DNA from: an uncultured Clostridia bacterium
Lineage (GTDB): Bacteria > Bacillota > Clostridia > Oscillospirales > Ruminococcaceae
NCBI GenBank assembly: GCA_947589035.1
Contig: CANPYZ010000010.1
Coordinates: 1 to 64,000 of the forward strand
Length of the DNA: 64,000 bases
Direction: 5' to 3'
In this document: positions 17,390 through 26,687 of the stretch, in pieces
How the letters are laid out: every line of letters begins with the position of its first letter
Numbering within the stretch: the first letter of the stretch is position 1
Program-made: the position numbers and the translations under genes
The notes under the pieces: model-generated
Databases searched by the model: none
The model's input: the letters and a program-made list of their open reading frames with translations, nothing else
Told to the model about the DNA's origin: nothing

Positions 17390-19347
17390 GAATTTTCCTC
17401 CATGCGTACCTGCATTCCAGGGGTAAGAGGTTTTTCAGAATTTGTCACAATGAACGAGGAAGAAGAAACATCTCCCTGCACGGCACTGTTAATTTCATCA
17501 TGCGCTAAAACAGTAACATCACTGCGAGTAACATAATATCTGTTTCCTAACGGAGTATTTTTCACTTGCATAACTAAAATAAATTTTCCATTATTATCTT
17601 CCATAACGGCACTGGACGGGACAACACAATCATAATTTTCACTGGAAGTTTTAATGGATAATGCTAATACATCGCCAATATTTACTTCACTTCCGGTAAT
17701 GTCAAAGACTAAAATTTTACCGCTTTTGTCTGAAGATTCCGTATCTTTCCGAATAGCAACTAATGTTGCTGTTATATCGCTGTAATATTGATTGACAATT
17801 TCAGCCGTCATGCCTGTATGTAATTTCCTTGCTTGTTCGGCAGTAACGGAAAATTGCACCGTACAGCCTGAACCTGTTAAAGTAATACTCGCTAAAGAAT
17901 CTCCGTCCATGACTTTATCCCCTGCTGCACAATTTACCGTGTTGACAATTCCTTCATTTTTGCTGGTAATGATTTTACTGTCCTTGTCTTTCCGGAGCTT
18001 TTCCAATGCTTCTTTCTGCTGGTCAATGGCGTTCTGCTGGCTTTTTAAATCAAGGTCATTAAGTTGCTGTGTTAAAGCATCTTCTTTCTTCTTTTCTGCC
18101 AACTGCATTAATAAACTTTGTAAGGCTCTTTCCTGCTGGGAAACGGCTTCTTGTAAAGTCGTTACACTTTCGCCGGAATTTTCCATTTGCTGACTTTCGT
18201 ATGCGGAAATAATCCCCTGCGCTGAATCGGCTTTCTGACTGGCAATTTCTAAATCTGTCTGAATTAGCGTGCTGACATCAGCAGCGGCTTTCTGATAATT
18301 CGCTTTTGCTGTGTTCAATTCTTCCTGTGCCTGTGTAACGGCTAATTTTTTTGCAGCTTGTTCCTGTTCCTGTTTCTGAATTTCCTGAAGAGTATTTTTC
18401 GCATTTTGTAAATCTTCTTTCGCATAGCGTAATGTTTGTTCTGCGTCTTCCATTGCACGCTGTAAATCTGTTAAAGAAAACATCGGAATATTTTCTTCTT
18501 CGGAATTTTCTGACACTTCCGGTATGCCATTCGTTAAAGCAGAATCATAATCCGCTTTCGCTCTGTCATAGGCAACTTGTGCCTTTTCCACGTCTCTTTC
18601 TAAACTTAATACAGTCGCTTGCTGTTGTTCAGAAGAAACTAAAATTTCTACACTTTCTAAAGCTGTTTGCGATTCCTGAAGTTTTTGTTCTGCATTTTGT
18701 ACAGCAGTTTGTGCATTTTGTAACCCTGCTGTATATTGTAACGGAATATTTTCTAATTCTCCGGCAGTTACTGCTGTAAGATAACCTGTTAATGTTTCCA
18801 TTTCAGAAGAGGCATTTTTCGCATCTGTCATTGCTTGCTGATAATCCTCATCGGAAACGCTTTGCGTTTGTCCGCCTGCTGAATTAAGGCGGTTAATTGC
18901 GTTTTGCAAATCAGCTCTTGCATCTGCAATTTCTTGATTTTCCGCTGTGTAATCCGGTGCTACTGTCAGTAATGCTTTCTGGTAGGCAAGTTCTGAAGCC
19001 TGTAAAGCGTTTTCCGCCTCTTTAATTTCCGCTGCATTATCTTCCGCATCAAGCGCAAATAATTTATCCCCGACATGCACTTCATCACCAGATTTAATAT
19101 ATACAGTGGCAACAGTTCTGCTCCCTTCAGCGGAAACTTCATAATTCTGATTTGCTGAAACTGTTCCCGTACCACGAATTTTTTCAGTAATTGTTCCATT
19201 TCCTGCATACTGCGCTGAAACTGTCGGCAAACTATAATTCAGAATCGTATTCGAAAAAAACGTCAATAACAACAAAATCACTAAAAAAACAATTAAAATT
19301 GTTTTAATTCGTTCCCTGCGCCGGGCATTTTTATTCTGTTCTTCCAT
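17386..19347 (-). CDS. HlyD-like membrane fusion (adaptor) protein with long coiled coil
   Basis: 653 residues. One N-terminal membrane segment (about 16-37), then a biotinyl-lipoyl-like half (GTGTVSANQNYEVSAEGSRTV and VKSGDEVHVGDKLFALD-type text near 60-95), a very long helical region rich in Gln, Glu and Ala (about 105-455), the returning lipoyl half (SKNEGIVNTVNCAAGDKVMDGDSLASI) and a beta-barrel end. Adaptors of this type couple an inner-membrane transporter to export. The long hairpin is unusual for a Gram-positive, where no outer membrane must be bridged. It starts 7 nt after the permease gene at 19355 and overlaps the MacB-like gene. Confidence 0.85.
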   Translation of the reverse strand: MEEQNKNARRRERIKTILIVFLVILLLLTFFSNTILNYSLPTVSAQYAGNGTITEKIRGTGTVSANQNYEVSAEGSRTVATVYIKSGDEVHVGDKLFALDAEDNAAEIKEAENALQASELAYQKALLTVAPDYTAENQEIADARADLQNAINRLNSAGGQTQSVSDEDYQQAMTDAKNASSEMETLTGYLTAVTAGELENIPLQYTAGLQNAQTAVQNAEQKLQESQTALESVEILVSSEQQQATVLSLERDVEKAQVAYDRAKADYDSALTNGIPEVSENSEEENIPMFSLTDLQRAMEDAEQTLRYAKEDLQNAKNTLQEIQKQEQEQAAKKLAVTQAQEELNTAKANYQKAAADVSTLIQTDLEIASQKADSAQGIISAYESQQMENSGESVTTLQEAVSQQERALQSLLMQLAEKKKEDALTQQLNDLDLKSQQNAIDQQKEALEKLRKDKDSKIITSKNEGIVNTVNCAAGDKVMDGDSLASITLTGSGCTVQFSVTAEQARKLHTGMTAEIVNQYYSDITATLVAIRKDTESSDKSGKILVFDITGSEVNIGDVLALSIKTSSENYDCVVPSSAVMEDNNGKFILVMQVKNTPLGNRYYVTRSDVTVLAHDEINSAVQGDVSSSSFIVTNSEKPLTPGMQVRMEENS

Positions 19348-19354
19348 GATTAAA

Positions 19355-20254
19355 TCATCCTTTCACACCGCCGGAATAAGTAATTCCTTCAACGAGATAT
19401 TCTTCCCCGTACAAAAATAATAATAATGCTGGTATCATGTACACAACCGCAACGGCAAAAGCTAACCCCACGTCACCCTGATTGATTTGCGAAAGAAAAA
19501 CAGATAACGGATATTGTTCTTCTTCTTTCAGTAAAATTAACGGCTGTTCTACCATGTTCCAGTAATCAATAAATACAAGAAGCCCCACGGAAAGCATTGC
19601 ACTACGGCACAACGGCAAACAAATATGCCAGAAAATCTGAAATTCTCCTGCTCCGTCAAGTTCTGCCGCTTCGTAATAGGCTTTCGGAATCCGGCGCATG
19701 ATTTTCGTTAGTAAATAAACGCTGAACGGCGAAAATATCCCCGGTAAAATAATTGCCCATTTCGTTCCTAAAATTCCTAAATATTCCGATACTAAATAAT
19801 TCGGCACAAGTGTTACTTGATACGGCATCAGCATTAAAATCACATAACTGAAAAAAATTAGTTCTCTTAATTTCCCCCGATACCGTGAAAAGCCGTATGC
19901 AGTCACTGCCGCAAGCAAAACCTGAAAAACAGTAATTGGCACAACCATAATGACAGAGTTCCAGAATTTCAGCAAATAATCCGGACTTTTAAATAATACA
20001 GCAAGATATTGCTGAAAACTGACTTTATCCGGAATGAATTTTAAATTCAATTCTTCTGAAATATAGGTTTTTTCGTCTGTGGAGGCGTTGTCAATCATTG
20101 CACCGTAATTGGCATTGATTTCTTTTTCCGTCATGAATGAATTGCTAATGGTTAAAACCGTTGGCAGAAGAAATAAAATCGCTGCCAATGCAGAAAAAAT
20201 AAATAATAATCCGGTCAGAAAATTCCGTTTCCATTTTCTTCGGCTAATGTTCAT
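19355..20254 (-). CDS. ABC transporter permease, MalG/CUT1 type
   Basis: 299 residues with six predicted membrane segments. The cytoplasmic EAA loop is YYEAAELDGAGEFQIFWHICLPLCR (about 190-214), the docking site for an ABC ATPase. Sequence and order (second permease) match sugar importers of the CUT1 class. The start overlaps the stop of the first permease by 4 nt and has a GGAGG site. No ATPase or solute-binding protein is encoded in this operon; CUT1 permeases often share a remote ATPase, but the binding protein is normally adjacent. Confidence 0.88.
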   Translation of the reverse strand: MNISRRKWKRNFLTGLLFIFSALAAILFLLPTVLTISNSFMTEKEINANYGAMIDNASTDEKTYISEELNLKFIPDKVSFQQYLAVLFKSPDYLLKFWNSVIMVVPITVFQVLLAAVTAYGFSRYRGKLRELIFFSYVILMLMPYQVTLVPNYLVSEYLGILGTKWAIILPGIFSPFSVYLLTKIMRRIPKAYYEAAELDGAGEFQIFWHICLPLCRSAMLSVGLLVFIDYWNMVEQPLILLKEEEQYPLSVFLSQINQGDVGLAFAVAVVYMIPALLLFLYGEEYLVEGITYSGGVKG

Positions 20255-21114
20255 TCTTCCACGTCCTCCCCGTATTTCCGTTCAATCAGAAATAAAATGC
20301 CAATTAACACAATCATTACTAAAGAAAGTAATACCGCCGCACTGGAAAGTTTCTGATAATCTAAAGAATTAAACGTATTATTCATGAAATGCTGCATTAA
20401 ATACACGCTTTCATAGGGATAATCTCCTGTAAGTAAATACACTTCACGGAACATTTTAAACGAACTGATAATTGACAGAATCGTCACAAATAAAATTGTC
20501 GGCGAAAGATACCTCAATTTAATATGCAGAAACGTATACCATCTGTTCGCCCCTTCCAGTTCAGCGACTTCTACAATTTCTTTAGGAATCCCCCCAATAG
20601 CCGACATGAACAAAATCATATTATAACCTAATGTTTTCCATAAAAACATAATCGTTAATACTAAATATGACCAGTTCGTTTTCAGCCAGTCTATTGGTTC
20701 AATGCCGAATAATTCCGTAATTTGGTTCAATGTTCCGTGATAATGGAAAATTACCTGCCACACCAGCACTACAGAAGCTATCGGCACCATTAGCGGACAA
20801 AGAAAACATGACCTGATCCAACTTTTTCCTGGTATGCGTGAATTTAATCCGAACGCCATTGCCAAAGACAACACCACGGAAAGCGGAACGGAAATTCCTG
20901 TGAAAATTCCTGTATTTTTCGCCGCCCTGAGAAAAGCCGGATTGTGAAACAAATTCAAATAATTCTTAATGCCAACAAAATTCGCAAAAGTAGGATTATC
21001 CAAAACGGAATAATACACAACCACGCAAAACGGAATGACAAAAAACACCCCCACACCAACCAAACTCGGAATTAACCAACTCCAATTTTTCAATAGCTGT
21101 ATGCCTTTTTTCAA
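20251..21114 (-). CDS. ABC transporter permease, MalF/CUT1 type
   Basis: 287 residues, six membrane segments, with an EAA-type loop EIVEVAELEGANRWYTFLHI near 185-204. It is the MalF-like partner of the next gene. A TTG at 21114 is taken as the start since GAGG lies 8 nt upstream; a GTG at 21123 falls inside that ribosome site. First gene of the operon, with a promoter at 21158-21186. The substrate cannot be read from the permease; its linkage to an HlyD-like adaptor rather than to a binding protein is odd. Confidence 0.87.
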   Translation of the reverse strand: MKKGIQLLKNWSWLIPSLVGVGVFFVIPFCVVVYYSVLDNPTFANFVGIKNYLNLFHNPAFLRAAKNTGIFTGISVPLSVVLSLAMAFGLNSRIPGKSWIRSCFLCPLMVPIASVVLVWQVIFHYHGTLNQITELFGIEPIDWLKTNWSYLVLTIMFLWKTLGYNMILFMSAIGGIPKEIVEVAELEGANRWYTFLHIKLRYLSPTILFVTILSIISSFKMFREVYLLTGDYPYESVYLMQHFMNNTFNSLDYQKLSSAAVLLSLVMIVLIGILFLIERKYGEDVEE

Positions 21115-21157
21115 GTTAATCACCTCTTAATTAATTTCATTTCATTTAACTGTAACT

Positions 21158-21186
21158 ATCATAGCACAGTTATTTTCACTTGTCAA
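21158..21186 (-). promoter_or_regulatory. Promoter of the permease/HlyD/MacB-like operon
   Basis: Leftward TTGACA (21186-21181) and TATGAT (21163-21158), 17-nt spacer. Confidence 0.65.
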
Positions 21187-21301
21187 CCGCTTTTCTCACC
21201 TATAAAACAATTCTGACGGGCAAAATATGACACTTTTCTGAAAATTCAGCAAAAGTAATAAATTTTAGACGAATTTTCCGAAAAATTTAGCATAATCACT
21301 A

Positions 21302-21330
21302 TTGACAAATTCTTCTTGATGTGCTATAAT
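21302..21330 (+). promoter_or_regulatory. Promoter of tRNA-Leu
   Basis: Consensus TTGACA (21302-21307) and TATAAT (21325-21330), 17-nt spacer, 28 nt before the tRNA. Confidence 0.8.
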
Positions 21331-21358
21331 ATCAATTGTACGATATGTACGATATGAT

Positions 21359-21442
21359 GCCGCTGTGGTGGAATTGGCAGACACAAGGGACTTAAAATCC
21401 CTCGGAGTAAAATCCGTACCGGTTCAAGTCCGGTCAGCGGCA
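21359..21442 (+). tRNA. tRNA-Leu (anticodon TAA)
   Basis: 84 nt. Acceptor GCCGCTG pairs with CAGCGGC; anticodon arm AGGGA-CTTAAAA-TCCCT gives TAA; a long variable arm (class II) and T-loop GGTTCAAGTCC are present. The CCA end is not encoded. Confidence 0.97.
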
Positions 21443-21444
21443 TG

Positions 21445-21479
21445 AAAAAACCTGCATCATTCCGGTGCAGGTTTTTTTT
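21445..21479 (+). terminator. Terminator of tRNA-Leu
   Basis: AAAACCTGCA (21447-21456) pairs with TGCAGGTTTT (21466-21475), followed by a run of eight T. Confidence 0.88.
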
Positions 21480-21503
21480 CACCTATTTTTCAGAAAATTT
21501 ATC

Positions 21504-21532
21504 TTGCAATTCAGTTTGTTTTATGTTATAAT
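21504..21532 (+). promoter_or_regulatory. Promoter of the NYN-domain gene
   Basis: TTGCAA (21504-21509) and TATAAT (21527-21532), 17-nt spacer, 38 nt before the start at 21570. Confidence 0.65.
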
Positions 21533-21569
21533 ATAACTATATTAAAATTTCACGCAAAGGAGAAAAATT

Positions 21570-22904
21570 ATGACAGTTGATACAAAAGAAGTCGTCACGA
21601 CAATTGCGTACCTGATTGGCGTAAGGAAAAATATTATTGAGCAATGTTTCCGTGAAGATTGCGGCGAAACATTAGACAAGCTCTATGCCAGTCAGGAAGC
21701 AACCATTATTCGCTATCTGTGCAAACTGAGAACTACTTTGTTCCAGAAATTCAAAAAAACAGACGATGCTATGCGCTATGAGCTGAAAAACCTCAATTCT
21801 TTAGAATGGTATGACCAGGAAAATATTAAACAGCTGGAAAAATGGGGGTTCGTCATTATCCATGCCAATTACCGTTCAAATAAGTATATGCAGGATTTCA
21901 CCCGCCTCATCAATGAAAATATTGACCATTGCGCTAATCTGTTTTATGATTGGGTCAATTGGGAATATATCCGAGATTTGTTTTATATTCCGAAATATAA
22001 TCATAATGAAGGCGCAGTCATGCGGGAAGAATTTTATAAATACATGTCCAATATTGATTGTTATCCGTTCCAGATGTACATTCATTGGAAACCGGCGGAA
22101 CTGGGCAGTATTATTTATTCCGACAGAAAATTCCTGAAAGTGATTTACGGTCAGCATAATGACGTATTCACGGATTTCACGAAATACAAAGATGCCGACG
22201 ACGAAACTAAAAATAATATTTACGCTTTTGTGGAAAGCAGCACCAGAACTGCCATTGCCGTTGACTGCGAAAATTCCGATGTGTTTAAGCTTTACAGCGT
22301 GCTGAAAAATTTAAATCCGGACGAATTAGCGAAAATTGAAAAAATTACCCTTTACGACGACGACAACACAACCAGCGGCTGGGACTGGCTTGCGCATTTT
22401 ATCAGCATTCCGGTAGAACATATTGAAGTGCAGAGAGTGACAGACAGAAAATCTCTCGTGGATATTAAAATGACCGCCAGCGTTTGCAAAGATTACTATG
22501 AAAATGGCATTTCTTCTTTCATTATCGTTTCCAGCGATTCTGATTTCTGGGGGTTAATTTCTTCCTTGCCGAATGCAGATTTTTTAGTCATGTATGAATA
22601 TGATAAATGCGGAATGGCAATTAAAAACGCTCTTTCTGAACATAATATTTATTATTGCGCTATTGATGATTTCTGTACATCCGCCACGGACGAACTGAAA
22701 AAAGCCGTTCTCTTTGAAGAACTCGAAAAACATCTTCCGGAAATTTACGGGCAAACACCTGCCGACTTAACAAGAATGCTGTACGAAAATACACGCATTG
22801 CCGCTACACAAAAAGAAATGGACGTTTTCTGCACAAAATACGTGAAAACGTTACGTTTACGACTTAATTCAGAAGGCGCATTCGTCATTGAAATCCAGAA
22901 ATAA
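21570..22904 (+). CDS. NYN-domain (PIN-like) putative ribonuclease
   Basis: 444 residues. The C-terminal half (about 226-366) carries the acidic pattern of NYN domains: AVDCENSDV (D232, E234), RKSLVDIKMTA (D298) and VSSDSDFWGLI (D323, D325). NYN/PIN folds cut RNA with metal bound by these aspartates. The first 220 residues are a helical domain I do not recognise, containing two aromatic patches (NLFYDWVNWEYIRDLFYI; FQMYIHWKPAELGS). Cytosolic. The gene stands alone between its own promoter and terminator, next to tRNA-Leu. Whether it is a housekeeping RNase, a stress RNase or a defence effector cannot be decided here. Confidence 0.75.
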   Translation: MTVDTKEVVTTIAYLIGVRKNIIEQCFREDCGETLDKLYASQEATIIRYLCKLRTTLFQKFKKTDDAMRYELKNLNSLEWYDQENIKQLEKWGFVIIHANYRSNKYMQDFTRLINENIDHCANLFYDWVNWEYIRDLFYIPKYNHNEGAVMREEFYKYMSNIDCYPFQMYIHWKPAELGSIIYSDRKFLKVIYGQHNDVFTDFTKYKDADDETKNNIYAFVESSTRTAIAVDCENSDVFKLYSVLKNLNPDELAKIEKITLYDDDNTTSGWDWLAHFISIPVEHIEVQRVTDRKSLVDIKMTASVCKDYYENGISSFIIVSSDSDFWGLISSLPNADFLVMYEYDKCGMAIKNALSEHNIYYCAIDDFCTSATDELKKAVLFEELEKHLPEIYGQTPADLTRMLYENTRIAATQKEMDVFCTKYVKTLRLRLNSEGAFVIEIQK

Positions 22905-22919
22905 CCGGAAATAAATTAA

Positions 22920-22958
22920 ACAGTCTCTGTATCGATATGAAACAGAGACTGTATTTTT
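22920..22958 (+). terminator. Terminator between the NYN and clpE-like genes
   Basis: CAGTCTCTGT (22921-22930) pairs with ACAGAGACTG (22942-22951), then TATTTTTT. It also ends next to the stop of the convergent gene at 22958 and may serve both. Confidence 0.82.
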
Positions 22959-25285
22959 TACGAATTGCATTTTACTTTCACTTTTTGTTCTTCTGTCGTA
23001 ATCAGAACATTATGCAGAATTTTCCCTTCATCAATCATTTCCGACGCAATGACATCTTCCACACGGTCACGCAGAACACGCCGGATTTCTCTTGCGCCGT
23101 ACCGCTTGCCGAAAGCTTCTTCAGCGATTTTGTCTAAAGCAGACTGGTCATATTGCAAAATAATTCCTTTTTCGTTCAGAGGCGTTTTCATTTCGTCAAG
23201 CATTAAGCCGGCAATGGCGGAATAGTCTTTTTCCGTCAGCGGTTTGAATACAATAATTTCATCAATACGGCTGATAAATTCCGGACGCAGGAAATCTCTT
23301 AAGGCTTTTAAGGCTTTTTCTTTGGAAATGTCTTCCGCCGTTTTGTTAAAGCCTACTCCGGTAGATTTATCTGTTGAACCCGCATTAGAAGTCATGCAAA
23401 TGACCGTATGCGCAAAACTAACCGTTCTGCCCTGTGCATCTTCAATTTGTCCTTCGTCTAAAATTTGCATGAGAATATTCATTACATCGGGGTGGGCTTT
23501 TTCGATTTCGTCAAACAAAATCACGGAATAAGGCTTTCTTCTGACTTTTTCCGTTAATTGTCCGGCTTCATCATAACCCACATACCCAGGAGGCGAACCA
23601 ATCAGACGGGCAACAGAATGCTTTTCCATAAATTCCGTCATGTCTAACCGGATTAACGGGTCAGCCGCATCAAATAATTCAGAGGCTAAAACTTTTACTA
23701 ATTCTGTTTTTCCAACCCCCGTCGGACCGACGAAAATAAATGATGCTGGACGAATGCGTTCACTGAATTGGATACGGCTTCTTTTAATGGCTTTCGCTAA
23801 AGCATTCACTGCTTCATCCTGACCAATGACTTTCGATTGTAACCGCTGGGCAAGACCTTTCATGCGTGCCATTTCCGTTTCGGCAATTTTATTCGCCGGA
23901 ATCCCTGTCCATAATTCAATGACTGCTGCTAAATCGGTTTCTTCTACATAAATATTTTTAATTTTCGACTCCAGTTCCGTTTTTTTCATTTTCAAACGGC
24001 TGAAAGAAGATTTCGTTTCAGCAATTTTTTCAAAATTCGGAGTATCACTTTCCGAAAGTTCAGCTAATTTCTGTTCTGTATCTTCAATCTGAACATTCAG
24101 TTCATCGAGTTCTTTTAATTCTTTTGCACGAATGCTTCTGTAGGCGCAGCTTTCGTCCAGTAAATCAATGGCTTTATCCGGAAGAAAACGGCTGGTAATA
24201 TAGCGTTCCGAAAGTACCGCACATAATTTCAGCATACGGTCTTCAATATTAACACGATGATATTTTTCATAATATTCTTTTATGCCTTTCAGAACTTCTG
24301 TTGTTTCTTCCACAGTTGGTTCTGTAATCGTAATTGGCTGAAAACGCCGTTCTAATGCGCTGTCTTTTTCAATATATTTGCGATATTCTTTAAACGTTGT
24401 CGCACCAATGACCTGAATTTCTCCACGGGAAAGAGCCGGTTTTAATAAATTCGCCGCATTCATTGAACCTTCTGAATCCCCTGCGCCAACAAGATTATGC
24501 ACTTCATCAATAAATAAAATCACATTTTCCGCTTTGATAACATCCGCAATTAAGCCTTTGACACGGCTTTCAAATTGCCCTCTGAACTGCGTTCCGGCAA
24601 CTAATGCCGTCAAATCAAGCAAATAAATTTGTTTATCTAAAAGATGAAATGGCACTTCTTTAGCAGCAATTCTTTGTGCTAATCCTTCCGCAATTGCTGT
24701 TTTTCCGACACCTGGTTCACCAATTAAGCAAGGATTATTTTTCGTTCTTCTGGAAAGAATTTGCATTGCCCGGGAAATTTCCCTGTCTCTGCCAATAATT
24801 CTGTCTAATTCGTGATTTTCCGCACGTTTACTTAAATTTGTGCAGTAATTATTCAGGAATTTATATTCCTTTTCTTTTTCGGGTTTTTTCTTCTTTTGAT
24901 TTTTTTCTGCTTTCCGATTTTCACGGAAATCCGCATTGAACGGAGAACCTTTTCCATTCATGCCGAACATACTGCGTAAAAAATTCGGCATTGCATCAAT
25001 TGTTCCGCTTGGCGGTTCAGGATTTAAATTATCCTGACCGAGAGTATTTAATTCTTCTTCCAGCATTTCCGGAAGGTCTTCCTGCATCATTTCCGTCATT
25101 CTGTCGGAAAATTCTTCTAAATCTTCTTCATTGATATAATGACTTTTCAAGTAATCTGAAACTTGCGGAATATTCAAATCTCTGGCACAAACTAAGCAAT
25201 AGCCTTCATTTTTACTTTCTTCACCTCTTAAAGCGGAAATAAATACCACAGCAGTTCTTTTTTTACATTTACTGCATAAAACCAT
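22958..25285 (-). CDS. clpE: ClpE-like AAA+ unfoldase (Clp ATPase subunit)
   Basis: 775 residues. An N-terminal zinc-finger-like motif with C4, C7, C30 and C33 replaces the usual Clp N-domain, as in ClpE. Two AAA+ modules follow: GEPGVGKTA with [11 protein letters not shown], and GPTGVGKTE with [14 protein letters not shown] coiled middle region lies at about 385-445. The tripeptide VGF in [12 protein letters not shown] is the ClpP-docking loop, so it should feed substrates to ClpP, which is not in the window. It has two promoters and about 100 nt of leader. The call could be widened to ClpC-type, but the finger favours ClpE. Confidence 0.9.
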   Translation of the reverse strand: MVLCSKCKKRTAVVFISALRGEESKNEGYCLVCARDLNIPQVSDYLKSHYINEEDLEEFSDRMTEMMQEDLPEMLEEELNTLGQDNLNPEPPSGTIDAMPNFLRSMFGMNGKGSPFNADFRENRKAEKNQKKKKPEKEKEYKFLNNYCTNLSKRAENHELDRIIGRDREISRAMQILSRRTKNNPCLIGEPGVGKTAIAEGLAQRIAAKEVPFHLLDKQIYLLDLTALVAGTQFRGQFESRVKGLIADVIKAENVILFIDEVHNLVGAGDSEGSMNAANLLKPALSRGEIQVIGATTFKEYRKYIEKDSALERRFQPITITEPTVEETTEVLKGIKEYYEKYHRVNIEDRMLKLCAVLSERYITSRFLPDKAIDLLDESCAYRSIRAKELKELDELNVQIEDTEQKLAELSESDTPNFEKIAETKSSFSRLKMKKTELESKIKNIYVEETDLAAVIELWTGIPANKIAETEMARMKGLAQRLQSKVIGQDEAVNALAKAIKRSRIQFSERIRPASFIFVGPTGVGKTELVKVLASELFDAADPLIRLDMTEFMEKHSVARLIGSPPGYVGYDEAGQLTEKVRRKPYSVILFDEIEKAHPDVMNILMQILDEGQIEDAQGRTVSFAHTVICMTSNAGSTDKSTGVGFNKTAEDISKEKALKALRDFLRPEFISRIDEIIVFKPLTEKDYSAIAGLMLDEMKTPLNEKGIILQYDQSALDKIAEEAFGKRYGAREIRRVLRDRVEDVIASEMIDEGKILHNVLITTEEQKVKVKCNS

Positions 25286-25390
25286 AGCTTCTCTTCCTTT
25301 CCTGTGTCAACTACCCAGAACGACAATTGACCAAAGTTCTTACATATATGTTTTCTTTCTATCTTCTGCATGTTATTTTACTACACTAAT

Positions 25391-25419
25391 AGAATAACAC
25401 ATTTTTCAGGCGTTGTCAA
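25391..25419 (-). promoter_or_regulatory. Proximal promoter of the clpE-like gene
   Basis: Leftward TTGACA (25419-25414) and TATTCT (25396-25391), 17-nt spacer, giving a leader of about 100 nt. Confidence 0.65.
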
Positions 25420-25464
25420 GTCAATTCAGAAAAAATCCTTTCACTTGTCAAACCTTTTCCCTAT

Positions 25465-25493
25465 AGTATAGCACATCTTTCCGGAATTGTCAA
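25465..25493 (-). promoter_or_regulatory. Distal promoter of the clpE-like gene
   Basis: Leftward TTGACA (25493-25488) and TATACT (25470-25465), 17-nt spacer, 74 bp upstream of the proximal promoter and close behind the stop of the DUF5711 gene. Confidence 0.6.
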
Positions 25494-25511
25494 CTCTTTC
25501 CGGAAAAATTT

Positions 25512-26663
25512 TTATTCTCCGCTTGCATTCACCCGCTGAATACGGTCATAGCCTAACAAATAAAAATATTTCCCATTTTTCAACGTTTTTTCGTAAACGT
25601 CCTGAATATGTAAAGCTGAACGTTCCGTTCCGTTGAAAGAATATTCCCGTATTCTTCCAGTATCTAATAAATAAACAGAATCTTTCTGCACGTCAACGGT
25701 TTTACAGAGAGTGTCAAAATTTAACGAAATAGGAGCAGTTGTTTCATCGGAAAATAACAGAAGAACAGACTGCCGGCGTTCTTCATTGCGCAAAAGCACT
25801 GCGCCGTGTTCTTCCGAAAAATCAAAATCCTGCAATGTACCTGTATATTCATACATATTAATTAATTCGCCATTATGATTATAATATGCGGCTTTCGTAT
25901 CTCCAATGACAAACACACCGCCGTCCCCTAACGTGTAAACATGCATACAAAGCGTAGTAAGCGGTTCCGTTGTCCATTGAATGTCGCTCTGGTCGAAACG
26001 AATGGACTGTATCACAGTAACTAATTCGCCGTTTTCCGCTCCTATTGTGGAAAATACACAGCCATTTTCCGTAAAGCTGACATCATTCAGGCGTTCCACA
26101 CAATCACGGGTATAAATTAATTTTCCGCTGGCATCGAAGATAATTAACCGGCAAGCATATGTTTCTGATTCTGTAATTACAGCAACATAGCCCTTTTCAC
26201 TAAGTACAGCAAATAAAATTGGTTGTTCTGTCTGATTTTCATAAAGCATTTTCTTTCGGGAATCTACCCGAAAAGAAGTTCCGTTAAATGAATAAGTTAA
26301 TGCTTTATTTGCATTTGTCTGCATAATGGCATTGCTGTAGGCATGTTGACGGCTGTCTAATAATTCACCGTTCATGCGGTAAATATATAAATATTTATCA
26401 CAAAGAACGAATAAATCATTATCTACAAATTCTGCATGATAATCTACACCGCCGGAAATTTTCAGCAAAAATTCTCCGTCTGTTTCTGCTGTTAAATTCG
26501 CATGTGGTGTACTGATTTCTTCCAATTGGGAAAATAAAACTTCCCTTTTGGAATAAATCATCGCTGCGGCAAGAATTGCGGCGAAAATTAACAATCCGGC
26601 AATTAATTGTTTTCGTCGTTTCAGTCGTTGCCTTGCCTGAATGACTTCATTAAGGTCTGCCAT
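25512..26663 (-). CDS. DUF5711 family membrane-anchored beta-propeller-like protein
   Basis: 383 residues. A basic N-terminus (RQRLKRRKQL) and one membrane segment at about 20-40, then an outer domain of repeated beta blades such as NDLFVLCDKYLYIYRMNGELL, GGVFVIGDTKAAYYNHNGELI and DSVYLLDTGRIREYSFNG, reminiscent of a WD/PQQ-like propeller. It matches the Clostridia family DUF5711, whose function is unknown. The start follows AGGAAG. It is 24 nt downstream of truA and probably the last gene of the long ruvC operon. Confidence 0.75.
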   Translation of the reverse strand: MADLNEVIQARQRLKRRKQLIAGLLIFAAILAAAMIYSKREVLFSQLEEISTPHANLTAETDGEFLLKISGGVDYHAEFVDNDLFVLCDKYLYIYRMNGELLDSRQHAYSNAIMQTNANKALTYSFNGTSFRVDSRKKMLYENQTEQPILFAVLSEKGYVAVITESETYACRLIIFDASGKLIYTRDCVERLNDVSFTENGCVFSTIGAENGELVTVIQSIRFDQSDIQWTTEPLTTLCMHVYTLGDGGVFVIGDTKAAYYNHNGELINMYEYTGTLQDFDFSEEHGAVLLRNEERRQSVLLLFSDETTAPISLNFDTLCKTVDVQKDSVYLLDTGRIREYSFNGTERSALHIQDVYEKTLKNGKYFYLLGYDRIQRVNASGE

Positions 26664-26687
26664 TTGCTGACTTCCTTTCCTAAAATA

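Noticed and set aside
25300-25340. CtsR operator before the clpE-like gene
   Set aside because: Only one GGTCAA half is present, not the direct repeat, so it is kept as a weak finding and not annotated as an operator.
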